From the NCBI RefSeq assembly GCF_014650455.1, contig NZ_BMUZ01000007.1, positions 364,388-428,387 of the forward strand: 64,000 nt of DNA, in the 5' to 3' direction. The translations under genes were made by a program, and so were the position numbers. The notes under the pieces are model-generated. The model was not told the DNA's origin. It saw only the letters and a program-made list of their open reading frames with translations, and ran no database searches. Positions within the stretch are counted from its first letter, which is position 1. Each line of letters starts with the position of its first letter. This stretch comes from Streptomyces xanthochromogenes. Its GTDB lineage: Bacteria > Actinomycetota > Actinomycetes > Streptomycetales > Streptomycetaceae. Positions 41,585 to 52,258 of the stretch are shown here, one piece after another.

Positions 41585-43048
41585 CTAGGAAGGCTCTTTG
41601 TGGGAACTCTGTGATCGCTCCGCGGTGACCGTCAACCAGTCCCGTCGGAGCGGGAGTTCACCTTCCCTTCCGGGCTCCGCGCCGGGCAGCCGGACCGTGC
41701 ACCGGGTGCCCGTGCCGCCGGGCCCCGCTCCGAGTTCGGCCCTGCCCCCGTGCAGCGCCGCCTGCTGGGCGACGAGGGTCAGGCCGAGGCCGGAGCCGGT
41801 ACTGACCGGCCCCCGGTGGAAGCGGCGGAACACCTGCTCGCGGTCGGCGGGTGCGATGCCGGGGCCGCGGTCGTCGACGGTGATCAGTACCTGGCCGTCC
41901 GCGAGGGCCACGGCCACCGCGATCTCGGCCCGCCCCCGCGCGTCCCGGCCGTGCGCAAGCGCGTTGCCGATGAGGTTGTCGAGCAGGATGCGCACCCCCG
42001 GCTCCCAGCCGCGCAGCGGCGCCGGCTCCGCGTTCAGCGCGAGCACGGCGTCCGGGGCACGCCGACGCGCCTCGGCGACGGCGGCGTCCGCGACCTCCGC
42101 CACGTCGAGCACCCGGAACGCCTCGGCCTCGACGAGGTCGCCGCGTCCCAGCTCGCGCAGCGCCACCAGCATCCCGAGCAGCCTCCCGTGCTCGCGTCGG
42201 AGATCCTCGACGACGTCGGCCCGCTCGGCATCGGGCAGGCCCGGGTGGGCGAGGACGTCGAGGTTGGTGCCCATGCTCATCAGCGGGTTGCGCAGTTCGT
42301 GCGAGGCGGCCGCCGAGAAGGAGCGCGCGGTGTCGAGGGCCTGCGCCGTGCGAGCGGCCTGCTCGTCGTAGCGGGCCAGGACCGTCGCCAGGGTGGCGGC
42401 CAGGTCGTCGACCTCGACGATCCGCGTCGGGCGGTGTTCCAGGCGTACCGACGTGGCCCGGGGATCGAGCCCCGCCGCCGCGTTGCGCAGCCGCCCGAGC
42501 GGCCGGGTCGCGGCGCTCGCGACCGCCCAGGCGAGCAGCGCGGACAGCGGGGCGGCGAGCAGCGCGGTGGTCACCACGCGCCTGCGGACGAGGGCCACCT
42601 CGGTACGGCTCGCGGTGTCCGGCGCGAACACCCACAGGGTGCCCGAGACCTGTGCTCCCCCGACGGGCAGTGCGTACGCCCGCCAGCTGCGGCCACCGCC
42701 CCGCACGGTGACCGGACCCCGCCCCGGTGCGGGCAGCGCCACCGAGGGGCCGGGCTGGGGGCCGCCGCTGAAGGTGCCGTCCGGCCCGGTGAGCCGTACG
42801 CCGACGTCCAACGCGGCGTTGAACAGCCTGCGTTGGCGGTTCTCCTCGGCGGTCGGCTGTCCGTCGGCGGCGGCCCGCAGGAGCGTGCGGGCGTCCTGCG
42901 CGATCGCGGTGGCCCGGGTCTTGAGATGGCTGTCCTCCGCGCGGTGCAGATCGCGCGCGACGAGGGTGAGCAGCAGCCAGCCGCAGGCCAGGACGAGGAG
43001 CGGGACGGTGACGCCGACGACGAGCGCGATCCGGGTGGAGAGCTTCAC
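41585..43048 (-). CDS. Membrane sensor histidine kinase 2
   Basis: The 487-residue kinase has membrane helices at about 8-30 and 155-180 flanking an extracytoplasmic sensor, then HAMP and HisKA with His250 in AAASHELRNPL. HATPase motifs are ILLDNLIGNALAHG, DDRGPGIAPADREQ, FRRFHRG and GSGLGLTLVAQQ. GTG 43048 has GGGAGCGGCC upstream. It lies 31 bases after its regulator on the same strand and before two exported proteins, forming a likely four-gene unit. The signal is unknown. Confidence 0.92.
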   Translation of the reverse strand: MKLSTRIALVVGVTVPLLVLACGWLLLTLVARDLHRAEDSHLKTRATAIAQDARTLLRAAADGQPTAEENRQRRLFNAALDVGVRLTGPDGTFSGGPQPGPSVALPAPGRGPVTVRGGGRSWRAYALPVGGAQVSGTLWVFAPDTASRTEVALVRRRVVTTALLAAPLSALLAWAVASAATRPLGRLRNAAAGLDPRATSVRLEHRPTRIVEVDDLAATLATVLARYDEQAARTAQALDTARSFSAAASHELRNPLMSMGTNLDVLAHPGLPDAERADVVEDLRREHGRLLGMLVALRELGRGDLVEAEAFRVLDVAEVADAAVAEARRRAPDAVLALNAEPAPLRGWEPGVRILLDNLIGNALAHGRDARGRAEIAVAVALADGQVLITVDDRGPGIAPADREQVFRRFHRGPVSTGSGLGLTLVAQQAALHGGRAELGAGPGGTGTRCTVRLPGAEPGREGELPLRRDWLTVTAERSQSSHKEPS

Positions 43049-43079
43049 GGCCGCTCCCGCGGTACGAGGGCGGCGGGCG

Positions 43080-43775
43080 TCACGGACGCTCGCGAAGGAC
43101 GAAGCCGACGCCGCGCACGGTGTGCACGAGCCGGGGCGCGCCGTCGGCCTCCAGCTTGCGGCGCAGATAGCTGACGAAGGTGTCGACGGCGTCGGTGCGT
43201 ACGTCGAAGTCGTAACCCCAGACCCGTTCGAGCAGTTGGTCCCGGCTCAGGACGAGCCCGGCGTTGCGCGCGAGCACCTCCAGGAGCGCGTACTCGCGCC
43301 GGGTCAGGTCGAGGGGCCGTCCGTCGCGGTGGGCGGTGCGGGCCGCCGGGTCGATGACCAGGCCGAAGGCGCTGACCACGTCGTGCGGGGCCGGCGGGCG
43401 GCGGCGGAGCAGGGCGTGCAGGCGCAGCACCAGTTCCTGGAGCGCGAAGGGCTTGACCAGGTAGTCGTCGCCGCCGGCCTGGAGCCCGGCGATGCGGTCG
43501 GCGGTCTCGTCGAGCGCGGAGAGCATCAGGACGGGCAGGTCGTGCCCGGCGGCCCGCAGCGTCCGGCACACCTCGATGCCGCTCATGCCGGGCATGGACA
43601 CGTCCAGGACCAGCACGTCGGGCGGCCCCTGCCCGATCGCGGCGAGCGCGGCGCGGCCGCTGTCGGCGGTGCGCACCCGGAAGCCGTCGAGCCGGAGCCC
43701 GCGGTCCAGCGAGCGGCGCACCGCGTCGTCGTCGTCGACCACCAGGACGTCCCCGGCACGGTCGGGTCCGCTCAT
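43080..43775 (-). CDS. OmpR-family response regulator 2
   Basis: This 231-residue regulator has a receiver domain with Asp58 in PDVLVLDVSMPG and Lys in DDYLVKPFALQE. Its winged helix has DLTRREYALLEVLARNAGLV, VSYLRRKLEADG and VHTVRGVGFVL. It is first of the unit regulator-kinase-secreted protein-lipoprotein. ATG 43775 opens MSGPDRAGDV. The nearby membrane protein ends 32 bases upstream, on the same strand. Confidence 0.93.
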   Translation of the reverse strand: MSGPDRAGDVLVVDDDDAVRRSLDRGLRLDGFRVRTADSGRAALAAIGQGPPDVLVLDVSMPGMSGIEVCRTLRAAGHDLPVLMLSALDETADRIAGLQAGGDDYLVKPFALQELVLRLHALLRRRPPAPHDVVSAFGLVIDPAARTAHRDGRPLDLTRREYALLEVLARNAGLVLSRDQLLERVWGYDFDVRTDAVDTFVSYLRRKLEADGAPRLVHTVRGVGFVLRERP

Positions 43776-43806
43776 CCGCGCTCCCCCACTCCATCCGCTC
43801 GTCCCG

Positions 43807-44448
43807 CTATCGACGGGTCAGCGTACGGCCCTCGGCTGTGTGGCCCTCGGCTGTGTGCTCCGGGGGACGGTCGGCCGGCGGCTTCAGGAGGCGGTCGAGC
43901 AGCGAGGGCCTGGGCTCCTTGTCCTTGCCCGGGAACAGGGTGTAGCTCAACGCGATGACCACGTTGATGGCGATCACGATCAGCATCCTGCCCTGCCACA
44001 TCCGCAGCGACTCGGTGCTGCCGTCCCCGCCGACGTACCAGATCGCGGCCTGGAGCAACGCGATCGCGAGCAGCGCGGACACGGTGAAGCGGCCCGCCGT
44101 CCGCCACTCGTACACCATCCTCGCGACGCCTCCCCCGGGCGTCCTGGACGGCCGCGGGCCGCCCGCGAAGCGGTAGGCGACCCAGGCGTCGGCGCGGGTC
44201 ACCAGATAGTGGCCCATCCCGGCCGAGAAGCCGATGTAGACGGCGGCGAGGCCGTGCTTCCAGTCCGGCTGTGCGCCGTGCTTCAGGTCGACGGCGGTCA
44301 CCAGGAGCAGCACCACTTCGAGGAGCGGCTCGCACAGCAGCACCGCCACGCTCGCCCGGGGCAGGTGGGCGAGGTAGCGCAGCGCCAGGCCCGTGGCCAG
44401 CAGGACCCAGAACCCGACTTCACAGGCGATGATCAGCGTCACGATCAC
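43807..44448 (-). CDS. Conserved integral membrane protein
   Basis: The 213-residue protein has five or six hydrophobic segments (about 2-22, 33-52, 66-86, 120-140 and 148-165). A charged loop DLKHGAQPDWKHG and a C-terminal cytoplasmic tail with a short repeat HTAEGHTAEG follow. I do not recognise the family. GTG 44448 has GAGGAG eight bases upstream. It is divergent from the chitin-sensing kinase and could share an operon with the response regulator downstream. Confidence 0.7.
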   Translation of the reverse strand: MIVTLIIACEVGFWVLLATGLALRYLAHLPRASVAVLLCEPLLEVVLLLVTAVDLKHGAQPDWKHGLAAVYIGFSAGMGHYLVTRADAWVAYRFAGGPRPSRTPGGGVARMVYEWRTAGRFTVSALLAIALLQAAIWYVGGDGSTESLRMWQGRMLIVIAINVVIALSYTLFPGKDKEPRPSLLDRLLKPPADRPPEHTAEGHTAEGRTLTRR

Positions 44449-44647
44449 GGCGGTCTCCTCTCGTAGTGCCCACCCGGGGCACCCCGCACCCCGCACCCCG
44501 TACGGCTCGGGGCACCCTTCAAGGCTGGCCCGCGCGCGGCCGCCGATCGTCGTCGGCAGTGACGAAAGGCGACTGCATCCTTCGATGTAGCGGCACTTCA
44601 CCTGGTGAGGGGAGGCCCGCCCCGCCGCGGCCGTGTTGGATGGGACC

Positions 44648-45841
44648 GTGACCCCGTTTCTCCGACCGCACCGCGACGACGTCCTCATTGCCGTGGCCGG
44701 CCTCGTCGGCGGGCTCGCGCTGTGGGCCGTCGGACTGCACACCCAGGGCGGCCGTCCGCTGGGCGGCGCGTGGGTGCTGCTGCCGCTCGTGGGGACGGCG
44801 GTCCTCGAACTGCTGCGCCGCACCGGGCCGCAGGCCGGCCTGGTGCTGGGCACCTGCCTGCTGGTGCTCGACCAGTTCACGCTCGGCAGCCTGGCCACGG
44901 TCGTGATGTTCACCGACCTCGTGTACGCGGCCGTCGTGTACGGCACCCCGGCCGCCGCGCGCCGCATCCCGGTCACCACCGGGCTCATCACCGTCGGCGT
45001 GACGATCGGCTTCCTCACCTGGTTCCACAAGCCGGAGGCGCTGCTCATCGGCGTGGTGACGGGCCTGGTCTCGTTCGTGCCGGCCACCACCGGCGTGCTG
45101 GTGCGCAACCACCGCGAGGCCGCGGAGAGCGCCCGCCTCCGAGCCGAACAGACCGCGCTGCTCGCCGAGATGGACCGCAGCCAGGCCGTGGCCGCCGAGC
45201 GCGCCCGGATGGCCCGTGAGCTGCACGACATGGTCGCCAACCACCTCTCGGCGATCGCCATCCACTCCACGGCCGCGCTCTCCCTGGACGACCCGGCGAC
45301 CACCCGGCAGGCCCTCACCGTGATCCGCGAGAACAGCGTGGACGGGCTCGCCGAGATGCGCCGGCTCATCGGGCTGCTCCGTGACACCGGCGGGCACGAC
45401 GGGCCGGCCGCGGCGCCCACCCTGGCCGGGCTTGACGCGCTGGTCGCCCAGGCCCGTGTCAACGGAGCCGGCAGCGGGCTCGGCTTCGCCCTCGACGACC
45501 TGCGCGCCGAGGAGGTCCCGCTGCCCGCGCCGGTGGAGCTCGCCGCGTACCGGATCGTGCAGGAGTCCCTCACCAACGCGCTCAAGCACGCGGCGCCCGG
45601 CGCCGTCGGGGTCGTACTCACCCACGCGGACGGACTGCTCACGGTGTGCGTCACCAGCCCGTACGGTGACCGGGCCGGGCCGCGCGCGCCCGGCTCGGGG
45701 GCCGGGCTCATCGGGATGCGCGAGCGGACCGAGCTGCTCGGCGGCACCTTCGCCGCGGGCCCCGAGAAGACGCCGGACGGCACCGAAGTGTGGCAGGTGC
45801 GGGCCCGACTGCCCGCAGAGGAAAGGGTGTTGAGCACATGA
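44648..45841 (+). CDS. chiS: NarL-type sensor histidine kinase, likely ChiS
   Basis: The 397-residue kinase has about five N-terminal membrane helices (residues 10-150), then a HisKA_3 domain with His193 in ARMARELHDMVANHLSAI and a HATPase with AYRIVQESLTNALKHA and GAGLIGMRERTELLGG. It lies directly upstream of a LuxR-type regulator and a ChiC-like chitinase, the arrangement I recall for S. coelicolor chiS-chiR-chiC. GTG 44648 has TTGGAT six bases upstream; GTG 44633 is an alternative. The regulator overlaps by four bases. The ChiS name is based on context. Confidence 0.85.
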   Translation: MTPFLRPHRDDVLIAVAGLVGGLALWAVGLHTQGGRPLGGAWVLLPLVGTAVLELLRRTGPQAGLVLGTCLLVLDQFTLGSLATVVMFTDLVYAAVVYGTPAAARRIPVTTGLITVGVTIGFLTWFHKPEALLIGVVTGLVSFVPATTGVLVRNHREAAESARLRAEQTALLAEMDRSQAVAAERARMARELHDMVANHLSAIAIHSTAALSLDDPATTRQALTVIRENSVDGLAEMRRLIGLLRDTGGHDGPAAAPTLAGLDALVAQARVNGAGSGLGFALDDLRAEEVPLPAPVELAAYRIVQESLTNALKHAAPGAVGVVLTHADGLLTVCVTSPYGDRAGPRAPGSGAGLIGMRERTELLGGTFAAGPEKTPDGTEVWQVRARLPAEERVLST

Positions 45842-46482
45842 CCATCCGGGTACTGGTCGCCGAGGACCAGTCGGCGGTACGCGCGGGGCTCGTCCTGATC
45901 CTCTCCAGCGCCCCGGACATCGAGGTCGTCGGCGAGGCGGCGGACGGCGAACGGGCCGTCGAGCTGGCCCGCGAACTGCGCCCCGACCTGGTCCTGATGG
46001 ATGTGCAGATGCCGAAGCTGGACGGCGTCTCGGCGACCGCGGCCGTGACCGGCGAGGGCCTCGCCGACGTCCTGGTCCTGACCACCTTCGACCTCGACGA
46101 GTACGTCTTCGGTGCGCTGCGGGCAGGCGCCTCGGGCTTCCTGCTGAAGAACACGGAGGCCAAGGACCTCATCGAGGCGGTACGGACGGTCGCGCGCGGC
46201 GAAGGGCTCATCGCCCCGGCCGTCACCCGGCGTCTGATCGCCGAGTTCGCCTCCTCCGCACGCCCGGCGGCCCCGCGGCGCCCGGCCGCCCTCGACTCCC
46301 TCACCCGACGCGAGGGCGAGGTGCTTTCCTGTCTGGGCCGGGGCCTGTCCAACGCGGAGATCGCGGCCTGTCTCGACATGGCGGAGGCCACCGTGAAGAC
46401 GCACGTCAGCAGGCTGCTCGGCAAGCTGGAGCTGCGCAGCAGGCTCCAAGCGGCCGTGCTGGCACAGGAGTTGGGGATCTGA
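45838..46482 (+). CDS. chiR: NarL/LuxR-type response regulator, likely ChiR
   Basis: The 214-residue regulator has Asp55 in PDLVLMDVQMPKLDG, Lys in GFLLKNTEAK, and a C-terminal LuxR helix-turn-helix (LTRREGEVLSCLGRGLSNAE, then ATVKTHVSRLLGKLELRSR). The ATG overlaps the kinase stop (ATGA). The downstream chitinase promoter carries two copies of the 12-bp chitinase box, which ChiR and the GlcNAc repressor DasR are reported to use in Streptomyces. Activation of chiC is therefore a strong inference. Confidence 0.88.
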   Translation: MTIRVLVAEDQSAVRAGLVLILSSAPDIEVVGEAADGERAVELARELRPDLVLMDVQMPKLDGVSATAAVTGEGLADVLVLTTFDLDEYVFGALRAGASGFLLKNTEAKDLIEAVRTVARGEGLIAPAVTRRLIAEFASSARPAAPRRPAALDSLTRREGEVLSCLGRGLSNAEIAACLDMAEATVKTHVSRLLGKLELRSRLQAAVLAQELGI

Positions 46483-46500
46483 GCCGTCGGACCTCGCCGA

Positions 46501-46542
46501 AGGTCTGGACCTCTTGACGGTTGGTCCAGACCTTTCTACGCT
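46501..46542 (+). promoter_or_regulatory. Chitinase promoter with two 12-bp chi boxes
   Basis: TTGACG (46514-46519) and TACGCT (46537-46542) are exactly 17 bases apart. AGGTCTGGACCT (46501-46512) abuts the -35 box, and TGGTCCAGACCT (46522-46533) fills the spacer, in inverted orientation and differing at one base. TGGTCCAGACCT is the known Streptomyces chitinase repeat and resembles DasR sites, so repression by DasR and control by ChiR are both expected. Confidence 0.85.
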
Positions 46543-46649
46543 CACCGCACACTGCTGTGGTGGGCAGGCCGTCCCTGGCGCTCTGAGGCACGCCCACCGG
46601 ACGGAGCAGGGTCCCACCCCCACCACCGTCGCACCACACGGGAGCAGCC

Positions 46650-48491
<1,842 letters not shown>

Positions 48492-48816
48492 CCCGGCCGA
48501 TCTGCCCGACCCTGCCTGACCCGGAAAGCGGGCCCGTCCCCCGCCCCGGGTCAGGCTTTCGTCTGCGGGCCGTGGGGGCCGTTCGCGCAGTTCCCCGCGC
48601 CCCTGAAAGCACCGGGTGCGGTGCATTTCAGCCCGTCATGGGGGTCCCCCCTGGCCCTTAAGGCCTTGGGGGAGATTGAGGACGAGCGCCCTTAAAGGCG
48701 CGAACGGGGTCTGGGGGCGGAGCCCCCAGGGTCACTTCAACCCCCGGAGGGTCTAGGGAAGGGGCGGGGTGGTGGCGATCCCGAGGTCTGGGGCGGAGCC
48801 CCAGGGGGCACGGGGC
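48492..48816. repeat. Dispersed intergenic repeat, copy 4
   Basis: No gene is seen. It holds CGCAGTTCCCCGCGCCCC, a GAGGACGAGCGCCC word, and hairpins CTGGGGGCGGAGCCCCCAG (48711-48729) and CTGGGGCGGAGCCCCAG (48788-48804). A CCCGG-GG hairpin-like stretch right after chiC may be its terminator. Orientation is opposite to the copies at 5.8 and 8.3 kb. Confidence 0.72.
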
Positions 48817-49263
48817 CTACGCCACGTTGACCCGCTGGCCGGGCGGGGCCGCTTCCAGCCAGGCGAGGAAGCCGGTCAGCGCGTCCTCGCTCATCGCGAG
48901 TTCGAGCCGCGTACCCCGATGCGTACAGCCGAGGATGATCGCGTCGGACAGCAACGCCAGCTCCTCCTCGCCCTCGGGCACCCGGCGGGACACCACGTCG
49001 ATGGCGGAGCGCTCAAGAACCCGGCGTGGCCGGGGCGCGTACGAGAAGACGCGGAACCACTCGATCCGGTCACCGTTGTAGCGGGCCACCCCGTACACCC
49101 AGCCCTTGCCGCTGGTGTCCGGCACCTCCGGGAGGTTCCACCGCAGACTGCAGTCGAACGTGCCCCCCGAGCGCTGGATCAGCCGCCGGCGCAGACCGAA
49201 GACGAAGAGTCCCACCAGTACCAGCGCGACAACCAGACCACACACAAGCAGAGCGAGGGTCAT
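48817..49263 (-). CDS. DUF2550 membrane-anchored protein
   Basis: The 148-residue protein has one N-terminal membrane helix (MTLALLVCGLVVALVLVGLF), then RRRLIQRSGGTFDCSLRWNL and a small beta domain ending AAPPGQRVNVA. This is the DUF2550 architecture that in actinobacteria typically follows atpC. It lies 127 bases beyond atpC on the same strand, with a terminator between them. Function unknown; the operon-like position suggests a link to the membrane ATP synthase. Confidence 0.85.
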   Translation of the reverse strand: MTLALLVCGLVVALVLVGLFVFGLRRRLIQRSGGTFDCSLRWNLPEVPDTSGKGWVYGVARYNGDRIEWFRVFSYAPRPRRVLERSAIDVVSRRVPEGEEELALLSDAIILGCTHRGTRLELAMSEDALTGFLAWLEAAPPGQRVNVA

Positions 49264-49321
49264 CTACACCGACCTCCTCGCTCAACCAGTAATCCAGCAA
49301 CGGAAAAATCTGCCTGCATCG

Positions 49322-49371
49322 CCTCAGCCGCGACCGGCTCCGGAAAATTCCGGACCGAGCCGCGGCTGAGG
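49322..49371 (-). terminator. Terminator after atpC
   Basis: CCTCAGCCGCG (49322-49332) pairs with CGCGGCTGAGG (49361-49371), with an inner CTCCGG-aaaat-TCCGG-type pairing. It ends 20 bases past the atpC stop, closing the ATP synthase operon. Confidence 0.8.
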
Positions 49372-49390
49372 GAAATCTCCGGCGGGGGTG

Positions 49391-49765
49391 CTATCGCACC
49401 GCCACCGCGCGCAGTCGTACGTCGGCGCGTCGCTCAGCGGCGGCGTCCGACTCCGACTTCGCGCTCTCCAGCGCACGCTCGGCACGCTGGACATCGATCT
49501 CGTCCGCCAGCTCGGCGATCTCCGCGAGCAGCGAAAGCTTGTTGTCGGCGAAGGAGATGAATCCACCGTGCACCGCCGCGACGACCGTGCTGCCCTCGCT
49601 CGTACGGATCATCACCGGGCCCGACTCCAGCACACCAAGGAGCGGCTGGTGACCGGGCATGACGCCGATGTCGCCGGACGTGGTGCGCGCGACGACCAGG
49701 GTGGCCTCGCCGGACCACACGCTGCGGTCCGCGGCGACGAGCTCGACGTGCAGCTCAGTAGCCAT
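49391..49765 (-). CDS. atpC: F1F0 ATP synthase epsilon subunit
   Basis: This 124-residue epsilon subunit has an N-terminal beta sandwich (LHVELVAADRSVWSGEATLV, then GDIGVMPGHQPLLG) and a C-terminal helical pair (QRAERALESAKSESDAA). It couples rotation of gamma to the catalytic head and can inhibit ATP hydrolysis. It is last of the nine atp genes. ATG 49765 opens MATELHVELV. Confidence 0.95.
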   Translation of the reverse strand: MATELHVELVAADRSVWSGEATLVVARTTSGDIGVMPGHQPLLGVLESGPVMIRTSEGSTVVAAVHGGFISFADNKLSLLAEIAELADEIDVQRAERALESAKSESDAAAERRADVRLRAVAVR

Positions 49766-49875
49766 GGTTGGCTCCTCGGGTCACCACCCGGCGGTTCGGC
49801 CGGGTGTTGGGTCGAATTCTAGTAGGCGTACACGAAGGGGCGGGACGCACCCGCCCCTTCGCGCGGTCGGGCGCG

Positions 49876-51318
49876 TCAGGAGACGCCCAGCTCCTTGGCG
49901 TTGGCCTTGAGGTCTTCCAGGCCACCGCACATGAAGAACGCCTGCTCGGGGAAGTGGTCGTACTCGCCGTCGCAGATCTGGTTGAACGCGACGATCGACT
50001 CTTCCAGCGGGACGTCCGAACCGTCGACGCCGGTGAACTGCTTGGCGACGTGCGTGTTCTGCGACAGGAAGCGCTCCACGCGGCGGGCGCGGTGCACGAC
50101 CAGCTTGTCCTCTTCGCCGAGCTCGTCGATGCCGAGGATGGCGATGATGTCCTGGAGGTCCTTGTACTTCTGCAGGATCGTCTTGACGCGCATGGCGGCG
50201 TCGTAGTGCTCCTGCGCGATGTAGCGCGGGTCCAGGATGCGGGACGTGGAGTCCAGCGGGTCCACGGCCGGGTAGATGCCCTTCTCGGAGATCGGACGGG
50301 AGAGAACCGTCGTCGCGTCGAGGTGGGCGAACGTGGTGGCCGGGGCCGGGTCGGTCAGGTCGTCCGCGGGGACGTAGATCGCCTGCATCGAGGTGATCGA
50401 GTGACCACGGGTCGAGGTGATGCGCTCCTGGAGGAGACCCATCTCGTCGGCCAGGTTCGGCTGGTAACCCACCGCGGAGGGCATACGGCCGAGCAGGGTC
50501 GACACCTCGGAACCCGCCTGGGTGTACCGGAAGATGTTGTCGATGAAGAAGAGGACGTCCTGCTTCTGGACGTCACGGAAGTACTCCGCCATCGTCAGAC
50601 CGGCCAGGGCGACGCGCAGACGCGTGCCCGGCGGCTCGTCCATCTGACCGAAGACCAGGGCGGTCTTGTCGATGACGCCCGAGTCCTGCATCTCCTCGAT
50701 GAGGTCGTTGCCCTCACGGGTGCGCTCACCGACACCGGCGAACACCGACACACCGTCGTGGTTGTTGGCCACGCGGTAGATCATTTCCTGGATGAGGACG
50801 GTCTTGCCGACACCGGCACCACCGAACAGGCCGATCTTTCCACCCTTGACGTACGGGGTGAGAAGGTCGATGACCTTGACGCCGGTCTCGAACATCTCGG
50901 TCTTGGACTCGAGCTGGTCGAAGTTGGGCGCCTTGCGGTGGATAGGCCAGCGCTCGCCGATGTTGGCGTTCTCCTCGGGCTTGTTCAGCACCTCGCCGAG
51001 GGTGTTGAACACCTTGCCCTTGGTGAAGTCGCCGACCGGCACCGTGATGCCGTCGCCCGTGTCGGTCACCGGGGCCTGGCGGACCAGACCGTCGGTGGGC
51101 TGCATCGAGATCGCGCGGACGATGCCGTCACCCAGGTGCTGGGCGACTTCGAGCGTCAGCGTCTTGAGCTTGCCGTCCTCGGCCGGGTCGGCCACCTGGA
51201 CGTGCAGCGCGTTGTAGATCTCCGGCATCGCGTCGACGGGGAACTCCACGTCGACGACCGGGCCGATGACCCGGGCGACGCGGCCCGTGGCAACGGCCGT
51301 CTCAACAGTGGTCGTCAT
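49876..51318 (-). CDS. atpD: F1F0 ATP synthase beta subunit
   Basis: The 480-residue catalytic subunit has the P-loop GGAGVGKTVLIQE, catalytic Glu in GVGERTREGNDL, Walker B DVLFFIDNIFRYTQAG and the ALAGLTMAEYFRD segment. It carries the three catalytic sites of F1. Its ATG lies at the last base of the atpG stop. Length and motifs are standard. Confidence 0.97.
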   Translation of the reverse strand: MTTTVETAVATGRVARVIGPVVDVEFPVDAMPEIYNALHVQVADPAEDGKLKTLTLEVAQHLGDGIVRAISMQPTDGLVRQAPVTDTGDGITVPVGDFTKGKVFNTLGEVLNKPEENANIGERWPIHRKAPNFDQLESKTEMFETGVKVIDLLTPYVKGGKIGLFGGAGVGKTVLIQEMIYRVANNHDGVSVFAGVGERTREGNDLIEEMQDSGVIDKTALVFGQMDEPPGTRLRVALAGLTMAEYFRDVQKQDVLFFIDNIFRYTQAGSEVSTLLGRMPSAVGYQPNLADEMGLLQERITSTRGHSITSMQAIYVPADDLTDPAPATTFAHLDATTVLSRPISEKGIYPAVDPLDSTSRILDPRYIAQEHYDAAMRVKTILQKYKDLQDIIAILGIDELGEEDKLVVHRARRVERFLSQNTHVAKQFTGVDGSDVPLEESIVAFNQICDGEYDHFPEQAFFMCGGLEDLKANAKELGVS

Positions 51319-52235
51319 TACTTGTCACTCCCCGCGGTCGCGTCGGCCAGCGCACTGGAGCCACCGACGATCTCGCTGATTTCCTGGGTGATTTCGGCCT
51401 GGCGGGCCGCGTTGGCAAGCCGGGAGAGGCTCTTGATGAGCTCTCCGGCGTTGTCGGTGGCCGACTTCATCGCGCGGCGGCGGGCGGCGTGCTCGGAAGC
51501 AGCCGACTGCAGCAGCGCGTTGTAGATGCGGCTTTCGACGTAGCGCGGCAGCAGGGCGTCGAGGACGTCCTCCGCCGACGGCTCGAAGTCGAAGAGCGGA
51601 AGGATCTGGTCCTTCGTGCCCGTCTCTTCCTGAGCCTTCTCCAGCGACAAAGGCAGCATCCGGTTGTCGACCGGCGTCTGCGTCATCATCGACACGAACT
51701 CCGTGAAGACGATGTGCAGTTCGTCCGCGCCGCCCTCGGCCGTCTCCGTCTGGATGGCCTCGATCAGCGGTGCGGCCACCTGCTTGGCGTCCGCGTAGGT
51801 CGGGCTGTCGGTGAAGCCGGTCCACGACTGTGAGACCTTGCGCTCACGGAAGCCGTAGTAGGCGACACCCTTGCGGCCGACGATGTACGTGTCGACCTCC
51901 TTGCCCTCGCCGCGCAGCCGCTCCGAGAGCCTCTCCGCGGCCTTGATGGCGTTGGAGGAGTAGCCGCCGGCCAGACCGCGGTCGCTCGTGATGAGCAGGA
52001 CCGCGGCGCGGACCGGGGCCTCGGCCTCGGTGGTGAGCGGGTGCTTGGTGGTGGAGCCGGTCGCAACCGCGGTCACCGCACGGGTGAGCTCGGTCGCGTA
52101 CGGCGTGGAGGCCGCCACCTGGCGCTGCGCCTTGACGATGCGCGAGGCGGCGATCATCTCCATCGCCTTGGTGATCTTCTTGGTCGCGGTGACGGATCGG
52201 ATGCGACGCTTGTAGACCCGGAGCTGCGCTCCCAT
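51318..52235 (-). CDS. atpG: F1F0 ATP synthase gamma subunit
   Basis: The 305-residue central stalk subunit opens MGAQLRVYKRRIRSVTATKK and contains the family ITSDRGLAGGYSSNAIKAAE segment, ending in a helix (ARQAEITQEISEIVGG) that inserts into the alpha3beta3 head. Gamma rotates to drive catalysis. It overlaps atpD by one base, and atpA ends 23 bases upstream. Confidence 0.96.
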   Translation of the reverse strand: MGAQLRVYKRRIRSVTATKKITKAMEMIAASRIVKAQRQVAASTPYATELTRAVTAVATGSTTKHPLTTEAEAPVRAAVLLITSDRGLAGGYSSNAIKAAERLSERLRGEGKEVDTYIVGRKGVAYYGFRERKVSQSWTGFTDSPTYADAKQVAAPLIEAIQTETAEGGADELHIVFTEFVSMMTQTPVDNRMLPLSLEKAQEETGTKDQILPLFDFEPSAEDVLDALLPRYVESRIYNALLQSAASEHAARRRAMKSATDNAGELIKSLSRLANAARQAEITQEISEIVGGSSALADATAGSDK

Positions 52236-52258
52236 GAGTCAGGTCCCTTCCGTCGTCG

